A stretch of 64,000 bases of DNA, taken from positions 558,001 through 622,000 of the forward strand of contig CP137327.1 in the NCBI GenBank assembly GCA_033182465.1. Direction: 5' to 3'. The notes below the pieces were generated by a model. The model made no database searches. It worked only from the letters and a program-made list of their open reading frames with translations, and was not told the origin of the DNA. Positions within the stretch are counted from its first letter, which is position 1. Each line of letters begins with the position of its first letter. Below, one piece after another: positions 35,570 through 47,780 of this stretch. The translations under genes were made by a program, and so were the position numbers. This DNA comes from Sanghuangporus weigelae (taxonomy: Eukaryota > Basidiomycota > Agaricomycetes > Hymenochaetales > Hymenochaetaceae).

Positions 35570-37659
35570 CTATTTGACGAAAACGACAGAAATGACTGCC
35601 ATGAGGCTTTGGAATCCCAGAAGACTCCAGAAGGCGTTTTGATAACCCTTGAATAGTCTAGATGCAGGCACATCTGAAGGTAAGCGGTTGTTGATGCCGA
35701 TGGAGATTGTGGCCATGACTGCGTGTTATTCGTTGCGATAAACTTTCTTTGTACAGTACCTACCCAGAACTCGGAATATGGATAGGACTCACTGGCTAGA
35801 CCGATTGTCGCCCCCAGTTGGATGGAAGTATTTACCAGGGCACCTACCACCCCCTACACACGAAATGTCATTCTCTCAAGCTCATGGACAGATAGGAGTT
35901 GGTAAACCGGACGCGACGTACCTCTTCTCCCGCCGGTGCACTCGTCATGACAGCCACATTGACTCCAACAAATGCAATTCCGATACCTATCATTCCGACG
36001 ATCATTCCGGGGAATATATGACTCCAGTATTTATCAGGCGAATCACCCAGAGCAAATAAAACGACCGACGTGGTCATGAATATTTGTCCGACGAAGAGTA
36101 GTAACCTGCGGGGAAAGCGAGGTCCATAAATTCCGCTGAGGGTGGCAGAGATACCGCCTGCTACGCCAATTGGTATGCAATATAATGAAGAGGCAAGCGG
36201 TGACCACCCGAAGATGTCCTGTTTGATCCACGTTAAACGTGAAGGAATCTACTGATCTGGGAAGAATGAAAGAACCTGGAATATTTCGACAAGCTGGAGC
36301 TCAGATCCGCACAAGAACCAGTAGATGCTTCAAATGCGTGTCTATCAGCTGCGCCGTGAAGATAAACTCATGTAATCGGATGTGTACCTGAGTGCATAGA
36401 CGAACAGAGGCATGACGTTGGGGATTCGCCACGTCCTCGGAGGTACAGCCGGGTCCGCTACTCTAGTCTCAACGAAGAAGAATGCGACACCACAGACCAG
36501 AGAGAGGACCAGGGTGGTGATGATTTGTGGTTTGTCCCAACCTACGAACTCGCCGATTTAGCCGGCACTGCGAAATACGACGTCTAAAGGTACCAGAGTG
36601 ACTACCATCGGAGATGGCATAGACGAATAGGATGAGGCAGGCCGTCAATACACCTACACCTGGCATGTCGATCTTACGGTTCTTGTCTGCACGTCCATAC
36701 ATATTGGATCCAGGTAACGCTAGAGCCGAGAAGGCACATAACGGTAAGATCATTACGGCCATGAGGTAAAACACTGCAAACATAACATTTCGATTTAGCG
36801 AATAACATGATGCGACGCGAAGAGCGAACTACACGCACCCCATCTCCAACTTATTCTGGACGTAAGCACGCCACCCAGGACAAATCCAACGGCGTTTCCG
36901 ACTGCTCCGCTAGCACCAACTGCTGCTAGAGCCTGTGCCTGCTCAGCTGGATCGGGAACGGTCTGCACAATTAATGCTAAAGCAGAGGGAATAGTAAACG
37001 CAGCTCCTTCAGATCAAACCTAAACAACTTTGGTCAGCATCCACAGGTATTTAAAGGGGAAAAAATCGCTTACCGATCCCTTGTACAGCTCTGAACACGA
37101 TAAGCATTATCGGATGTACGCTCACTGCGCAAAGGATACTAAATGTCCCGACAATTGCGAAACCCGAGACGAATATCTGCGGGGCGCCCTCCGATGAGCT
37201 GGAAGGATGCGAACGTAGGGTGTATGCTCCGACGAGCCATTGAAGCTCGGATGGTTTGAAGTCTAGTGCGTCGCCAATCTGATGCCGGATACATTGTCAG
37301 CTGCCAATCTCAGTTACGAGGAGTTGTGGTTGACGAATGCATACCTTCAGAATTGCAATGATTGTAGATGAGGAAACAGCGATGTCGAAGAATTGTGCGG
37401 AGCATAAGAGAGGGACGAGCAGACGCCGCCGGAAGCTGCTGAGCTCCATCTTAGTCTCTACCTCTCCTACTACCTTCACTTCATCCCTCTCTTTGTCTAT
37501 CTCAGGCGCGCTGTCTTCAGCAGCATCGGTCTGCTTTGAACCGGACTTTTCAACTTCCAATATCAAATTGTCCCCAGATTCGACGCTGTTCATTGACATC
37601 GTGAAGGAGGTACTTTCGCTATTTTGGATTTTCTCTTGTCTAGAAGCGAGAGTATTCAT
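35570..37659 (-). CDS. MFS drug/H+ antiporter, DHA2-like (14-TM)
   Basis: This looks like a plasma-membrane exporter. The start is MNTLASRQEKIQNSESTSF, followed by an acidic cytosolic N-terminus of ~80 residues. Then come RRRLLVPLLCSAQFFDIAVS (TM1), DALDFKPSELQWLVGAYTL, a GAVGNAVGFVLGGVL motif-C-like stretch typical of antiporters, and DMPGVGVLTACLILFVYAIS. WDKPQIITTLVLSLVCGVAF, CIPIGVAGGISATLSGIYGP and GMIVGMIGIGIAFVGVNVA follow, and the end is AVISVVFVK. About nine introns; around 560 aa. It is read as efflux of small molecules. The nearest neighbours are carbonic anhydrase and a GH17-like gene, so no pathway is implied. Exon joins by eye are all GT-AG and in frame where checked. Confidence 0.8.
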
Positions 37660-38303
37660 GAATCCGTTCAGAGGCTCGAGGGGAGGTGGTGCTCTTTTTG
37701 GACAGAGGCAGAACGTCTTTTAGGGAGAAGGCTTAAGTGCTATCTGCGAAAGTTGCAAGGCATTACACTGACAAGAGATTTTCTGTGCTGACTCACTCAT
37801 GACCATCTGTAAGCAGATTACGGATAGCTCTATGCTGTTCTGTGTAGAGATGAAGGCAATAGAGACGAGATTGAGGATATGTATGTGATTCGCGTGAAGA
37901 TTGAAACACCGGGAGGGGTGCCTCACGAATTGGACGATAAATCGTATTCTTTATGCTCGAGTTTGCCCTCGAAAGCAGTAGTGCGATACTTCGGAATTTC
38001 TGCAGTGAGAAAACGCAGCACTAGATAACAAATTGGTCTCGAATTTCGGTCGTGCTTTTACAAGTTGAAAGATGTATCTTTGACCCTTAAGTGCGAAACT
38101 GCTCAAGTGCGACGGACCAAGCTCGTTTACCAATCTCGAATCTTACCGTCTCGAGCCTCGTCCCCGACCGTGGTCGATTTTAGGCCAATTAATATTCAAT
38201 CTGGAAACATGCAAGCTCGCCGATACTGAGTCCAAATCTTCACTTGATTCTGAGAAGCAGGCCGCTGCATGAACGGACACAATCTGATTCGCACAACTAT
38301 TTA
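37660..38303. other. Intergenic region, no gene recognised
   Basis: Lies between the MFS start (minus strand) and the GH17-like stop. Short unrelated open frames only; it presumably contains the MFS promoter. Confidence 0.5.
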
Positions 38304-39669
38304 TCAACAAAATCTGCGTGCCTTGAAATTCCACTTGGATGTTCCGTTAGAATATGTTGCACCCCAGCCAAGAACAGTATCATCCCAATTGCGCCACATC
38401 CATCCGATATTCTTCGGTTTGAAGAAGTCTTCGCAATGGCGGTCGAGTAGGTTCCAGTAGGCTTCTTCTGAGCTGACTGATGCGACCACGGCCGGACTGT
38501 TAGGTGCGTATTGTTCTTCGTTACTTGGCCAGCCTGTCTGTTTGAGAGAGACCTTGTTGTTAGTTGCGTAATACATTAAATCCATCCTGCCGTTTGAACT
38601 TGCCTGCGTCACTAATAAAGGTTTTCCTTGTGCAATACTCGCGTAGTAGTCCATATCATTCAAAAAGTCCGCCCAGGACGTATCGTTTCCACCACTCTGA
38701 GCATCAAACGCGAAGTACGGGAAGTTATTGATCATGAAAAAGTCAACCGCGTCGACCATAGCAGTTATGTTTCCGGATATCTGCCATCCGTATGCGAGCT
38801 CGGATGTCGAGACAGGTATGTCGGAGAGACCTGCGGCGGCAAAGTCGGCTTTCATTTGTCGGATGTAGCTCGCGAGGTTATCAGCCGAGCCGAAGTCGTT
38901 ATCAAACAGTGGCTAATTAAATTATTGGGTGAAATCGTTTTATACGCAGATTCTGGTATGATATACCTCGTCGCCTATGGGAGGATTTGTCAGTTTCGGG
39001 CTTTTAGTTCCGAATGATTCGGCATACCGAGAGCAACCGCCAGAACAGGTCCAGGATTTTTAATCACAGCCTAGCAATTCAAGACTGATTGTTACGGTCT
39101 GAATGCAATGTATAAATAAATATACACGAACCTGAGTAACAGCTTTTATTTTTGGAACAGCTGTGCCAGCAAGCGTCTGATTACCTATCAGAAGGGTCCA
39201 AGCGAGGGGTATAATGTTCAATCCAGCAAGACCAGCAGCTTGAATGACCTCTGAAAGAAAGACGCATTATAGACTGACATGCATGAAACTTGAATCACGA
39301 ATAATACGTACCTTCATAATAAGATACATCGGTCCCGTCACCACAGTATTCAAAGGTAATGACATTTCGTGCGCCCTTCAAACGCATACGACTAAAGTCT
39401 CTGAATAATTCGGATTTCGAAGGGCATTTCTAATAGACAATCATGAGTAAAAAAAATCAAGGTTCGCGGTGAGGCACTACTGAATACTTACGGTGATCGA
39501 ATATACAAATCCCTCGAAGCTGTACATGTTAGTGATTTTCTTCAATCGCGAAGATGATATCCGTCGTTTCTGCCATTTCTGACTGGTTTCATGAGCTGAA
39601 AGGGAAGGATACGCTACCACAAAACAGTCGAGAAGGCTGAGAAGAGCTAAACAGAGCACAAACAAGCGC
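38304..39669 (-). CDS. GH17-like secreted glucanase, dispersed paralogue
   Basis: Probably a secreted beta-1,3-glucan-active enzyme. The signal peptide is MRLFVLCLALLSLLDCFVVA. It is followed by SRLKKITNMYSFEGFVYSIT, VITFEYCGDGTDVSYYE, IIPLAWTLL, VLAVALGDEP, MKADFAAAGLSDIPVSTSEL, DAVDFFMINNFPYFAFDAQS, KPLLVTQTGWPSNEEQYAPN and NIGWMWRNWDDTVLGWG, ending KARRFC. The 8-nt exon GCGACGAG (38967-38974) encodes the Gly-Asp-Glu presumed acid/base. The TGWPS motif is typical of GH17, but the preceding residue is Gln instead of the nucleophile Glu. The intron at 38538-38603 has a GC donor. About 330 aa. Two sister genes lie at 56.2-60 kb. Confidence 0.82.
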
Positions 39670-40727
39670 ATTTTACTCGTTCCCAGACCACTACCCAACG
39701 ACTTGGCTAGCCAGAGAAACCGGAGACTTATGATCAAAAGCAACCCAGACGAACAGCTTATTATACGTGCCAGCGACGCGGTACATCACATAACGCTGCA
39801 TGCGTGCGTTCTTAGTCGCTGAAACTTCTTCAGCGATCATACCTCATACTGCGTCGGTCTCGTGATAACTATTAGAAGACGTATGTATAGCGATGCGTTC
39901 TGGAATTAGAAATCCAGGGCGACAAAATACGTTTGAGGAAATGCCAGCGAGGATAGGAGGGCGCCACGGCAAATTGAGAAGAGAGGAGGACGGTCTTCAG
40001 AATAACGGAGCTCGGTCAGAATATTGAAGGGCGCTTCTGGATTCCGTACTAGCATGTGCTCACAGAACGACCGACTCGTCGAAGTCCGTCGTAACGCCGC
40101 AGAACCAAAGACTAGACTGTTTCATCACCAAAATGCCATAACACTCATTAATATTGGTAAACCGCAGAAGTTTGGTCCGAGCAGTCTAGTGAAGATTTTT
40201 GCGCAATCATTTAAGTGAGAGTATCTGTCGGCCTAGTTCTTTGCGTTCCATCTGGGGTACGAAAGTAGGAAAAATCCACGTTCCTTGACGAAGCAATGAA
40301 GCAGTACTGCCAGCATGCAAAACTCCTAGCCCTCTAGCGATGTCTCTGGAGTGACGAAATCGTCATCCTCAGCTTATAAGGCGCGTATCATGAATACATC
40401 CGTATGAGCGACACGGTAGTGGACGGAAAGGCGTTAAAAAAATACGTCCAGCCTCAAGTTTACATGTATTTGGCGATTGATGGTCTCGTGATTAACCAGT
40501 TCGCGTTCCGCGCGCTAGTTCCGCTTCGCTTCCGAGTCGATTTCTACGTTCAACACGTCTTGGTCCCGACCACCACGGGCTTGTCAGCCCAGCCCGAAAT
40601 ATTCTCTCTTTTCTCAGCAATATCCAGCGCTCTTTCAAATTGAACTGCTCTTTCTCCAACGCTCTTTTACTAGATCTCTCAAAAGAATCGGGTGGAAACG
40701 TGAATAGAACTGCGTCGTGCCACTCCC
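39670..40727. other. Divergent intergenic region
   Basis: Separates the GH17-like start (-) from the zinc-finger gene start (+). An 80-codon frame at 40404-40643 has no known resemblance and probably falls in the 5' leader of the zinc-finger gene. A TATA-like element (minus strand CGTATAATAAG) occurs at about 39757-39767. Confidence 0.45.
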
Positions 40728-42467
40728 ATGTCTCCTGGGCCGAGCCGACGATTCGGAAGCCAGGCTAGGACAGTTAACTTCAATGCTCACAAGAAGGGGT
40801 CTACATTGAAACAGTCTTTGGAGCAGTCCTGCGTTAATTCTAGAATTCTGCTTGATCAGGAGCTAGGACACGACGGTCTTGATGATGCCACCCGTCCTCT
40901 CACTCCAATGGACTTGACTTTACCGCCTTTCAAGCTGGAGCAAGGCGAGAGCTCTCAACCAGGAAGCCATCACTCTGCAGGAAATCTTGCTACACTCGCA
41001 TGTCAAGCCATTGATGAAGACATTCTAGATGATGTCGAAGGCATGCCAACACGTGCTCAGTGGAAGTCGATTGTCGAAAGCTATCTCGCTTGCTTGCATC
41101 CCTCAAAGCGACACAAGTCTCTTATATCTCAGGAAGTTTACAAGATGATCTTTCGGACTCTCAAGGATCCTGATGCTACGCGACTCGGGACTCCTCAGTT
41201 CCGCTTTTGGGCCCGCAAGATGTTCCAGCTAGTCGAGGCTCCTAATAACATACTTGTGGTCACTAATGCCGGTCGGCCGGTTGCAATCAAGGAGCATATT
41301 TACGACATCCTTTGTATGTGTCACTCTGAATGTGGCCATGGTGGTCGCGACAAGACTTGCAAGGTTCTACGCGAGTATTATACTTGGGTCCCTAAAGAGC
41401 TCATATCCAACTTCGTCAAAGAGTGCCCAACATGTGCACCGCGGAAACTGGCGGCCTCGAGGTCAAAGGAGAAAAGAGTTGAGACGACTCCTGTTCCCTC
41501 AGAAGAAAGACTGTTGTGTGCTCCTCGCTTCTCTGTTGAACGGCTACAGGACTTTGGTCAGCTTCTGTCCCCTGTCTCGGATGGACCTCGCCAACTCAAG
41601 TTGCCCCCTCTTGATCTTGACGTATACCCATCTCCTGCGACATCTCAGGCCCTTACAGTCACTATGTCCAGTGAATGTGGCAGTCCTGGGAGCTATTTCA
41701 TACAAGCGAAGTTTCCTGCTAATAACTCTGTCGTCACTCTTCCTCCTCTAAGTGGCGGTCTAGAAGGCACCTACAATACGGCATCAGACACGAGCAAGCA
41801 GATGTCTCTCCCGCCTTTGATACAGTATCTCACTAGAAACTACGACTTCAAGGATGAGCTACAGTACCCGGCCGATGCGGACGCTGGCGAGGGATCTACC
41901 GAGCCGGAAATCCCTATTGATCCGACACTGTTTAGCACGGCCCCGACCGAGGCACCCGGAAATGCATTGCATCTGCAGCTTCACGCTCCGGCTCAACATA
42001 GTATGGCACGTCAACATGCGCAGCTAACTATTGATCCTGCTCTCACCCAGACAGAGAACGCAGAGGCAACCTCAATCGTCACATGGGAGTTCCCGAGTGT
42101 CGCTAGTGTCTATGGCGGAGACGGAGATAATAGTGCGCTGTACTCAGCCTCAACTGCATCGATTGGATTGCCAACGCCGTCTCAAAGCGGACAGATCTCT
42201 CCAGCGGGGTCCGGATATATCAGTTCGCTCGAGTATTATTCACCTATGGCCCAGTCTACGCAAGGATTTGATGGCATTCAGTATGCTTATGAGAATAAAG
42301 CACCAATGCATTCAGACTCAGAGAAAGATCCGAAGGTGAAAGTGGAAGATGGACTCGCGCGATTTGCCTCGCCTCCTTTGTTCTCTCCTCGTCCCGTTAA
42401 GATAGAGGACACTCCGGCACTACTAGAGATGGCAGCGGCAGAGTCGATGGAAGAGATCAACAACTAG
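40728..42467 (+). CDS. Intronless H2C2 (integrase-type) zinc-finger protein, 579 aa
   Basis: A single uninterrupted exon of 579 codons in an intron-rich region. Residues about 110-180 form a helical conserved block (MPTRAQWKSIVESYLACLHP, MFQLVEAPNNILVVTNAGRP). Residues 187-237 form an HHCC zinc finger of the type found in retroelement integrases and in Spt10-like histone-UAS-binding proteins: His199 and His204 (CHSECGHGGRDKTCKVLREY) with Cys233 and Cys236 (ECPTC). No integrase catalytic core follows. The remaining ~340 residues are Pro/Ser/Thr/Gln rich with acidic patches (DTSKQMSLPP, EKDPKVKVEDG), as in transcription activators. I infer a host DNA-binding regulator with a domesticated finger, probably nuclear. 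Target genes are unknown. Confidence 0.8.
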   Translation: MSPGPSRRFGSQARTVNFNAHKKGSTLKQSLEQSCVNSRILLDQELGHDGLDDATRPLTPMDLTLPPFKLEQGESSQPGSHHSAGNLATLACQAIDEDILDDVEGMPTRAQWKSIVESYLACLHPSKRHKSLISQEVYKMIFRTLKDPDATRLGTPQFRFWARKMFQLVEAPNNILVVTNAGRPVAIKEHIYDILCMCHSECGHGGRDKTCKVLREYYTWVPKELISNFVKECPTCAPRKLAASRSKEKRVETTPVPSEERLLCAPRFSVERLQDFGQLLSPVSDGPRQLKLPPLDLDVYPSPATSQALTVTMSSECGSPGSYFIQAKFPANNSVVTLPPLSGGLEGTYNTASDTSKQMSLPPLIQYLTRNYDFKDELQYPADADAGEGSTEPEIPIDPTLFSTAPTEAPGNALHLQLHAPAQHSMARQHAQLTIDPALTQTENAEATSIVTWEFPSVASVYGGDGDNSALYSASTASIGLPTPSQSGQISPAGSGYISSLEYYSPMAQSTQGFDGIQYAYENKAPMHSDSEKDPKVKVEDGLARFASPPLFSPRPVKIEDTPALLEMAAAESMEEINN

Positions 42468-43288
42468 AAGAAAAGGTCATGATTGCCAAGGTGCGTTTGA
42501 TTCCATCCGTATCCTCTGACTGTAAGCCCCGTTAATAATTGTTCATTAGATTCTAAGGCGACTCCAAAAATTGAACCAGACTCCAACATCAGAGTCAAAA
42601 TAGATACCCCCGTTTTAGATGATTGCTTTTCATTGGCATTGGAATCGGCGCAAAAGCTTGAAATTTTCGGAAGGTTGTGTATATGCACGTGTATTCTACT
42701 TAACGGATGTATAATCAGAGCCCAGAAACATGGACGGAACTCTAAACAGACAATGCGCATACCCTTCAGCTGTTCAAAAAATCACACTGCATCAAAAGCC
42801 TCACGTAAATAGATCAGGAGAAAGCCGATGGAAAAACGGAGCGTCGTTTAAGTTACAGCAAATAGGGTAATATTCAACAAGGGGCAGATGACACTGAACG
42901 CATTAGGGTATGGCAATCGGTACTACGCATTAAAACATGAGAAGGGAACCGAATGTATGTAGAAAACGATCGGTCATAGAGCGGGAAACACGGCAGTGAG
43001 AAGGAAGGGTGAGATTAAGGGCAGGACGAGATGGACGGGACTGAGAAAGCTCAGAAAGCTTGGAAAGCTTGAGAAGAAAAAACTGCAAAGTAAGAAAGGA
43101 CCCGAAGAAGAAAATGAGAAGAAAGCAACGAGATATCGGACCCTGAAAAGAAAAAAGAGGAAATTGGCATGGGATTGGCTGAATACTGTAACAATGTGCA
43201 AGAGACTTTATGAAGTGAAAAAAAAGAAAGAAAGAAATACGAGATCTCGAACTTACGAAAAATTGGTGTAGGATGTTGATTTGATCTC
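42468..43288. other. Convergent intergenic region
   Basis: Lies between the zinc-finger gene and the kinase, which face each other. It includes a strongly purine-rich (plus strand) tract at about 43000-43250. No gene is supported. The apparent frames within are low-complexity Lys/Glu or Ser/Phe strings. Confidence 0.5.
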
Positions 43289-46200
43289 TCATCGAGAGAA
43301 GTCGATCCGCCTGTACAATATTGTCGTTAGTTCAAAACGGTCTATGAGAGTAAAAGAATGAGCCAAAACGTACTCTCTCAACGTATCATATAAGAATTTA
43401 TAGCTCCTCAGGTTGCCTTTCAACCGACGAATATCAATGCTAAACGTATCCTGCAGGCCATCAATGCGCGTCAGTTCCACAGAGAAGCGGACTTCATCGC
43501 CCTGGTCTTCCGTGCGATCGCCGTATATCGGCTCGTGCGATGGCGGAGATGGCATCATAGAGAGCTTCTCACGAGAAACTGATCTCGATGTTTCGCGCGC
43601 ATCACCAGCGTCAGTATCGATGGAAGGATGTGCGGATACTTGTGAGGATTGACGGCGCATGAGGAGACCCTTAAGCATCCCGCTTGTCGAGCTGAAAGAG
43701 GATTGAGACGGTTGCGGAAGTCCGCGTTTGTCGATCTGGAGGACGTGGCATTGTTAGTATACGTCGATTTTGTACTTTCGCTTGAACACTTACCCCGTTC
43801 GATGCAGCAGTGCCGACCATAGTAAACGCAGTAACGCCACCCACTGCCGTACCAGAAACAACTTTCTTTCTCTTCGTACGGATGCACCGATACTTGTACT
43901 CGCTCTCTTGCTGCACTTCCAGACCCATGTCCAGGAGGACCTTCGTAACCTGAGCCATAACATCTGGGGGCGAACCTGTGGTCACTGTCGTTTGATCGAC
44001 AGCACCATGATGAAGACGGATCGCATTCTTGTTGTATCCTAGGCGGTTTGGCTGTGGAGAACCAACCATGTTCGACAATCGCTTCATGGTACGCGGTACA
44101 AACGAATGCTGTGGAGTCGCTGAGACGGTAGTCTCCGTGACATGCGTTGAGGCCGAACGGCCCATAAGTGAGGGTGCAAGTTTTCTCGGCGCTGGGGGCG
44201 TCTGCGGAGTATCCACGATGACCTCCGGACCAAGCGGCTCAGAAGCAGACGAAACGACTGCACTTCGCTGTTTTTCAGCGGTCGGCGTCGGCGCGCGATC
44301 TTCGTAATCTCCAGACGGCGATGCCGCACGACTCTTGCTCCTCTGTCTGAACCACTGCATGACTCTCGACGCCTTGCTGGTCGATGCTGGTATAGCAGAG
44401 GCATGTGCATGCCTATCCGCGCGTGAGAAGCGTGGCGTCTCTGGAACATCTTCCTCTGCCTTTCCACTCCTCCCTGGAACGACCAATGGTGGGATAGAGG
44501 GTTTCTCCTTCGTGCGGCCATTGACCTGAACGTGCGTCTCTTCTGCAGGAGTTGCCCGACTCTTCCCACGCTGACTGATGCGCTTGCTAAGCGGCTCGAC
44601 CATGACCGTAAGCGTATTGCGACGCGATTTCTTCTCCTCTTTCTTAACCGCGCTGACGCTGGAGTGAACCGATGCTTTCGAGTTAATCGACGACGCCGGG
44701 GTAGCTGATGCAGTTGATACATCAAGTGTAGATGGCCTCTTACTCGCATTGGACGGAGTCTGCTTGGTGCCGACAGGCGTGACGCTCGCATCAGACGGAC
44801 GTCTTGCCTTGACACCATTCATATTACTCTCAGTCTCGGACTGTGAGCCGCCCCAAAGCTTGCCGACAATCTTATCAACAGACATGCCTCTGCGATGTCC
44901 ACTCTTCGAAGATTCGGTATTAGATTTCATGGAACCCGATGCACTGCTATCCTTCGCCTCGAAGGACGAAGGTGGGAACTCGTTCCGCGGCGGGCTCGTT
45001 GGCGTCACCGAAAGTGCAGGAGGAGGAACCTTATAGCTTTCCGAGGTCGATACAGACTCTTGCCGCGAGTCAGCCGTGGTGATTGCAAACGGTCCATTCT
45101 CCAATGGCGTGGGTGGCTGAGGCAGTGGCTTACTCGCTTTCGGCGTAACGTCCGACTTCGACAAGAGTCTAGGACTCATCTGCGACTCGTCCGGAATGAC
45201 AGGGTCGCTGACGGTAACAATAGGACCCTCTTCTTCATTATCGATCTCCTTGTCTTGAGTTTCTTGTTCCTGAGGTTGAGACTGGAACTGCGTTTCCTCG
45301 CGGTGTGCCTTCTCCCTGGATTTCGATTTCTGGTGTGTCTTTGTCGGAGGGGCGGGCCAGTGCTCATCTTGTTCTCCGCCATATTCAAGTTGAATTGTAT
45401 GGCGCTGCCTATCCTTGCGCCTCTCAGAACCGCTCTTGACAGGCTGAAGAGCAGTCGATGGAGCTTGCTTCTTTGATGAGCGACTTGGTGTGCTGTCCTG
45501 TCTAACGCGACGCTGCTCGGTCATCTCGATTGTCTCCTCCACAGCACTTGTAGGCAGCGCAGGCGGAGGGCCAAACGGATCATCCTCGTACGTCTGCGAT
45601 GAGCCACCAACCGCAATAGAAACAGGGTGGCGTTTGACAGGTGGAAGTGCAGGTGAAGCAAAGAGGGATTCGTCGGGGTTCGACTCGTATAGATACTCGT
45701 CGTTCATCGCAGAAGGGGGATGCTGAGGCCGGGTACGACGACCATGTGATGGCGCCTGAGGAACTTCGACTCGGGCGCTCTGACTGCGCTGCATCTTCTG
45801 TTGCTCCGCGGCCGCTGCAGCAGCCTGCTGTTTCATCTGGCGCTGATATGCCAGGCGCTTCATCTGATGCTGCTCCATCGCTAGACGCTCCAGGTCCTGT
45901 ACACTGCGATTGAATAGATGCGCATACGGCTTAAGCCAGTGATGCGCCATAATTGTCTTCAGATCAGCGCGTTGACTCGGGTCGGGGATCAGCATGATAG
46001 AAAGCAGATCTCGCGCTTCCTGGGAAACATACTCTGGGAACGTCAACGGCGTATTGACTATGTACCTATACAGTAGGTTTATATTGTCACCGTCCGGGTT
46101 CGCAGGATCATCGTCAAATGGAAGGTAGCCAGCAAGCATGGCATAAAGAATAACGCCGCAAGACCAGATATCTACGGCCGATCCGACGTAAAGACCCTCG

Positions 46201-47092
46201 GAAATTACCAGCTCAGGAGCGGCGTAACAGGGACTTCCGCAGCTCGTCTGCATCAAATCGTCTGCGCGATGTTCGAATCGGTTGGCAAACCCAAAGTCGG
46301 TGATGATAACATTCCGGTGGCGATCCAAAAGCAGGTTCTCTAGCTTCAAATCACGATGGACGATTTTCTTTTGATGTATGTACCATACGCCTGAGATGAG
46401 CTGGGCGAAGAGCTTGCACGCATCTTTTTCTTTGAGGTAGCGATGCGCCAGAATATGATCAAAGAGTTCTCCACCTGATGCATATTCTAATATAATGCCG
46501 ATGTATTTATCTGTTTCGATTACGTCGTAGAGACGCACGATGTTCGGGTGCTTGATAGTCTAGGCGACAGATGATCATTCGATACCCCGATTTTCAAACT
46601 AAAGTCTAGAATACGCACCCTGAGGACCTCGATTTCGCGTTCCACTTTTGACATGCGAACAGCTGTGTCGATGTTTCCGCGCCGGATAAGCTTCACAGCG
46701 ACTTCTTCACCCCACTGGGAATGCAGCCCCAACTTGACCTTTCCAAATTCGCCCTCTCCTAGAGTTTGCAAAAGCAGATAAGGCCCGAACTTGGGAATCG
46801 TCCGTCGCGGGTGCGCAGCGGCATACGCGACTGCCGCAGGGTGGGAATAAACATCGCGATAACCCGCTAGCTCCTCACGTTCTGGCTGAGAGGTGGTGAC
46901 TTGGTGCGAAGCGCGCTTGCGCGACGCCTGACTGCTAGCAGGATGCGCTGGTACTGAATTCGATGTTGATGGAGGATAGACCTGAGTCGAAGCAGGACGG
47001 GCAGCACCGGAACCCGACCGCGAAGCCTGCGACGGACCCGCCGGGGATGCATCCGGGATCTGTAGCCTTGTAGAGACGTCTACCATGCTCAT
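43289..47092 (-). CDS. CAMKL-type Ser/Thr kinase with KA1 domain (Kin4-like)
   Basis: Four exons (46619-47092, 43794-46559, 43374-43735, 43289-43310) give 1207 aa. A Ser/Pro-rich N-terminus leads to [20 protein letters not shown] and the kinase domain at about residues 100-375. Motifs are the Gly loop [21 protein letters not shown] (Lys), [11 protein letters not shown] (catalytic Asp), [18 protein letters not shown] (activation loop, APE) and [21 protein letters not shown] Gln/Ala coiled stretch ([20 protein letters not shown]) and ~650 disordered residues follow. A C-terminal domain has [30 protein letters not shown] and [20 protein letters not shown], consistent with a membrane-binding KA1 fold. 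The family includes yeast Kin4/Frk1 and Hsl1-like cell-cycle kinases. Kin4 is my best guess from the kinase flanks. Confidence 0.88.
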
Positions 47093-47780
47093 CGACGGTC
47101 AAGAGGCAAGCTGTGGTAGTATGCGATAGTGAGTAAATTTGCGAGAGGTCATGCGAAAGAGTGATGGGTCTACAGAGCCGCAGAGCGCCAACGAACGTAG
47201 GTGTGCCACCCAGCACTGGCAGAGAGGAAGAGCTGTGCTTACCTACAGCGAGCGAGAGATAAGAGAGTTACTCGCTGTGATGGACGACGAGCGGGGCGGA
47301 TGATGAGGGGGAAGGAAAGAAAGAAGGTCGCGTCGGCAGAAGGAAGAGTCAAAGTCTACAATTACAAAGCACTCTATTTCCCTTTTTGGCCTCTGTAGCT
47401 CACCCGTTAGACCAGTCCTTCAACAACGCCGCCGACACCGTGTCAGCGCACAGTACAACGTAGCGTTCGAGTAAGAGACAGTTTTCAGTGACGCAGCAAA
47501 CAGTAGAAAGGAAAACTGTCGATTTCAGAATGAGTTTGCAGCTAAAGTGGACAAAAGCGACGACGGCTTAGGCCGGCTACGGCTATTCTTCTCTGTTGCT
47601 AGGTCCTCTCCGAACAACAACCACAAACTTCTCTTTCTTTCCTCTGCTTCGCCCATGAAATTATAGCAACTTTTTCTCTCATAAATTTGCAGGAACTCCT
47701 TACGATGTCCTCCGCATCAAAGAACCTATCGGATACCGTACTTCCTTTCATTTCATTTCTCTTGTAGCGGCCTCACTCGT
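47093..47780. other. Upstream region of the kinase gene
   Basis: About 690 bp between the kinase start and the ADE13 stop, both genes on the minus strand. GC-rich near the kinase start, with CT-rich tracts (minus strand) as in fungal promoters. No other gene is seen. Confidence 0.5.

Noticed and set aside
43000-43280. Lys/Glu-rich open frame in the convergent region after the zinc-finger gene
   Set aside because: Purine-rich low-complexity tract with no family resemblance; probably 3' UTR.
44084-44818. 244-codon Arg-rich frame inside the kinase gene
   Set aside because: Shadow frame of the kinase's disordered region on the same strand; composition is an artefact of Ser/Pro codons.
47390-47465. 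tRNA-like start (GTAGCTCACCCGTTAGA)
   Set aside because: No matching acceptor stem or T-arm with GGTTC could be folded.
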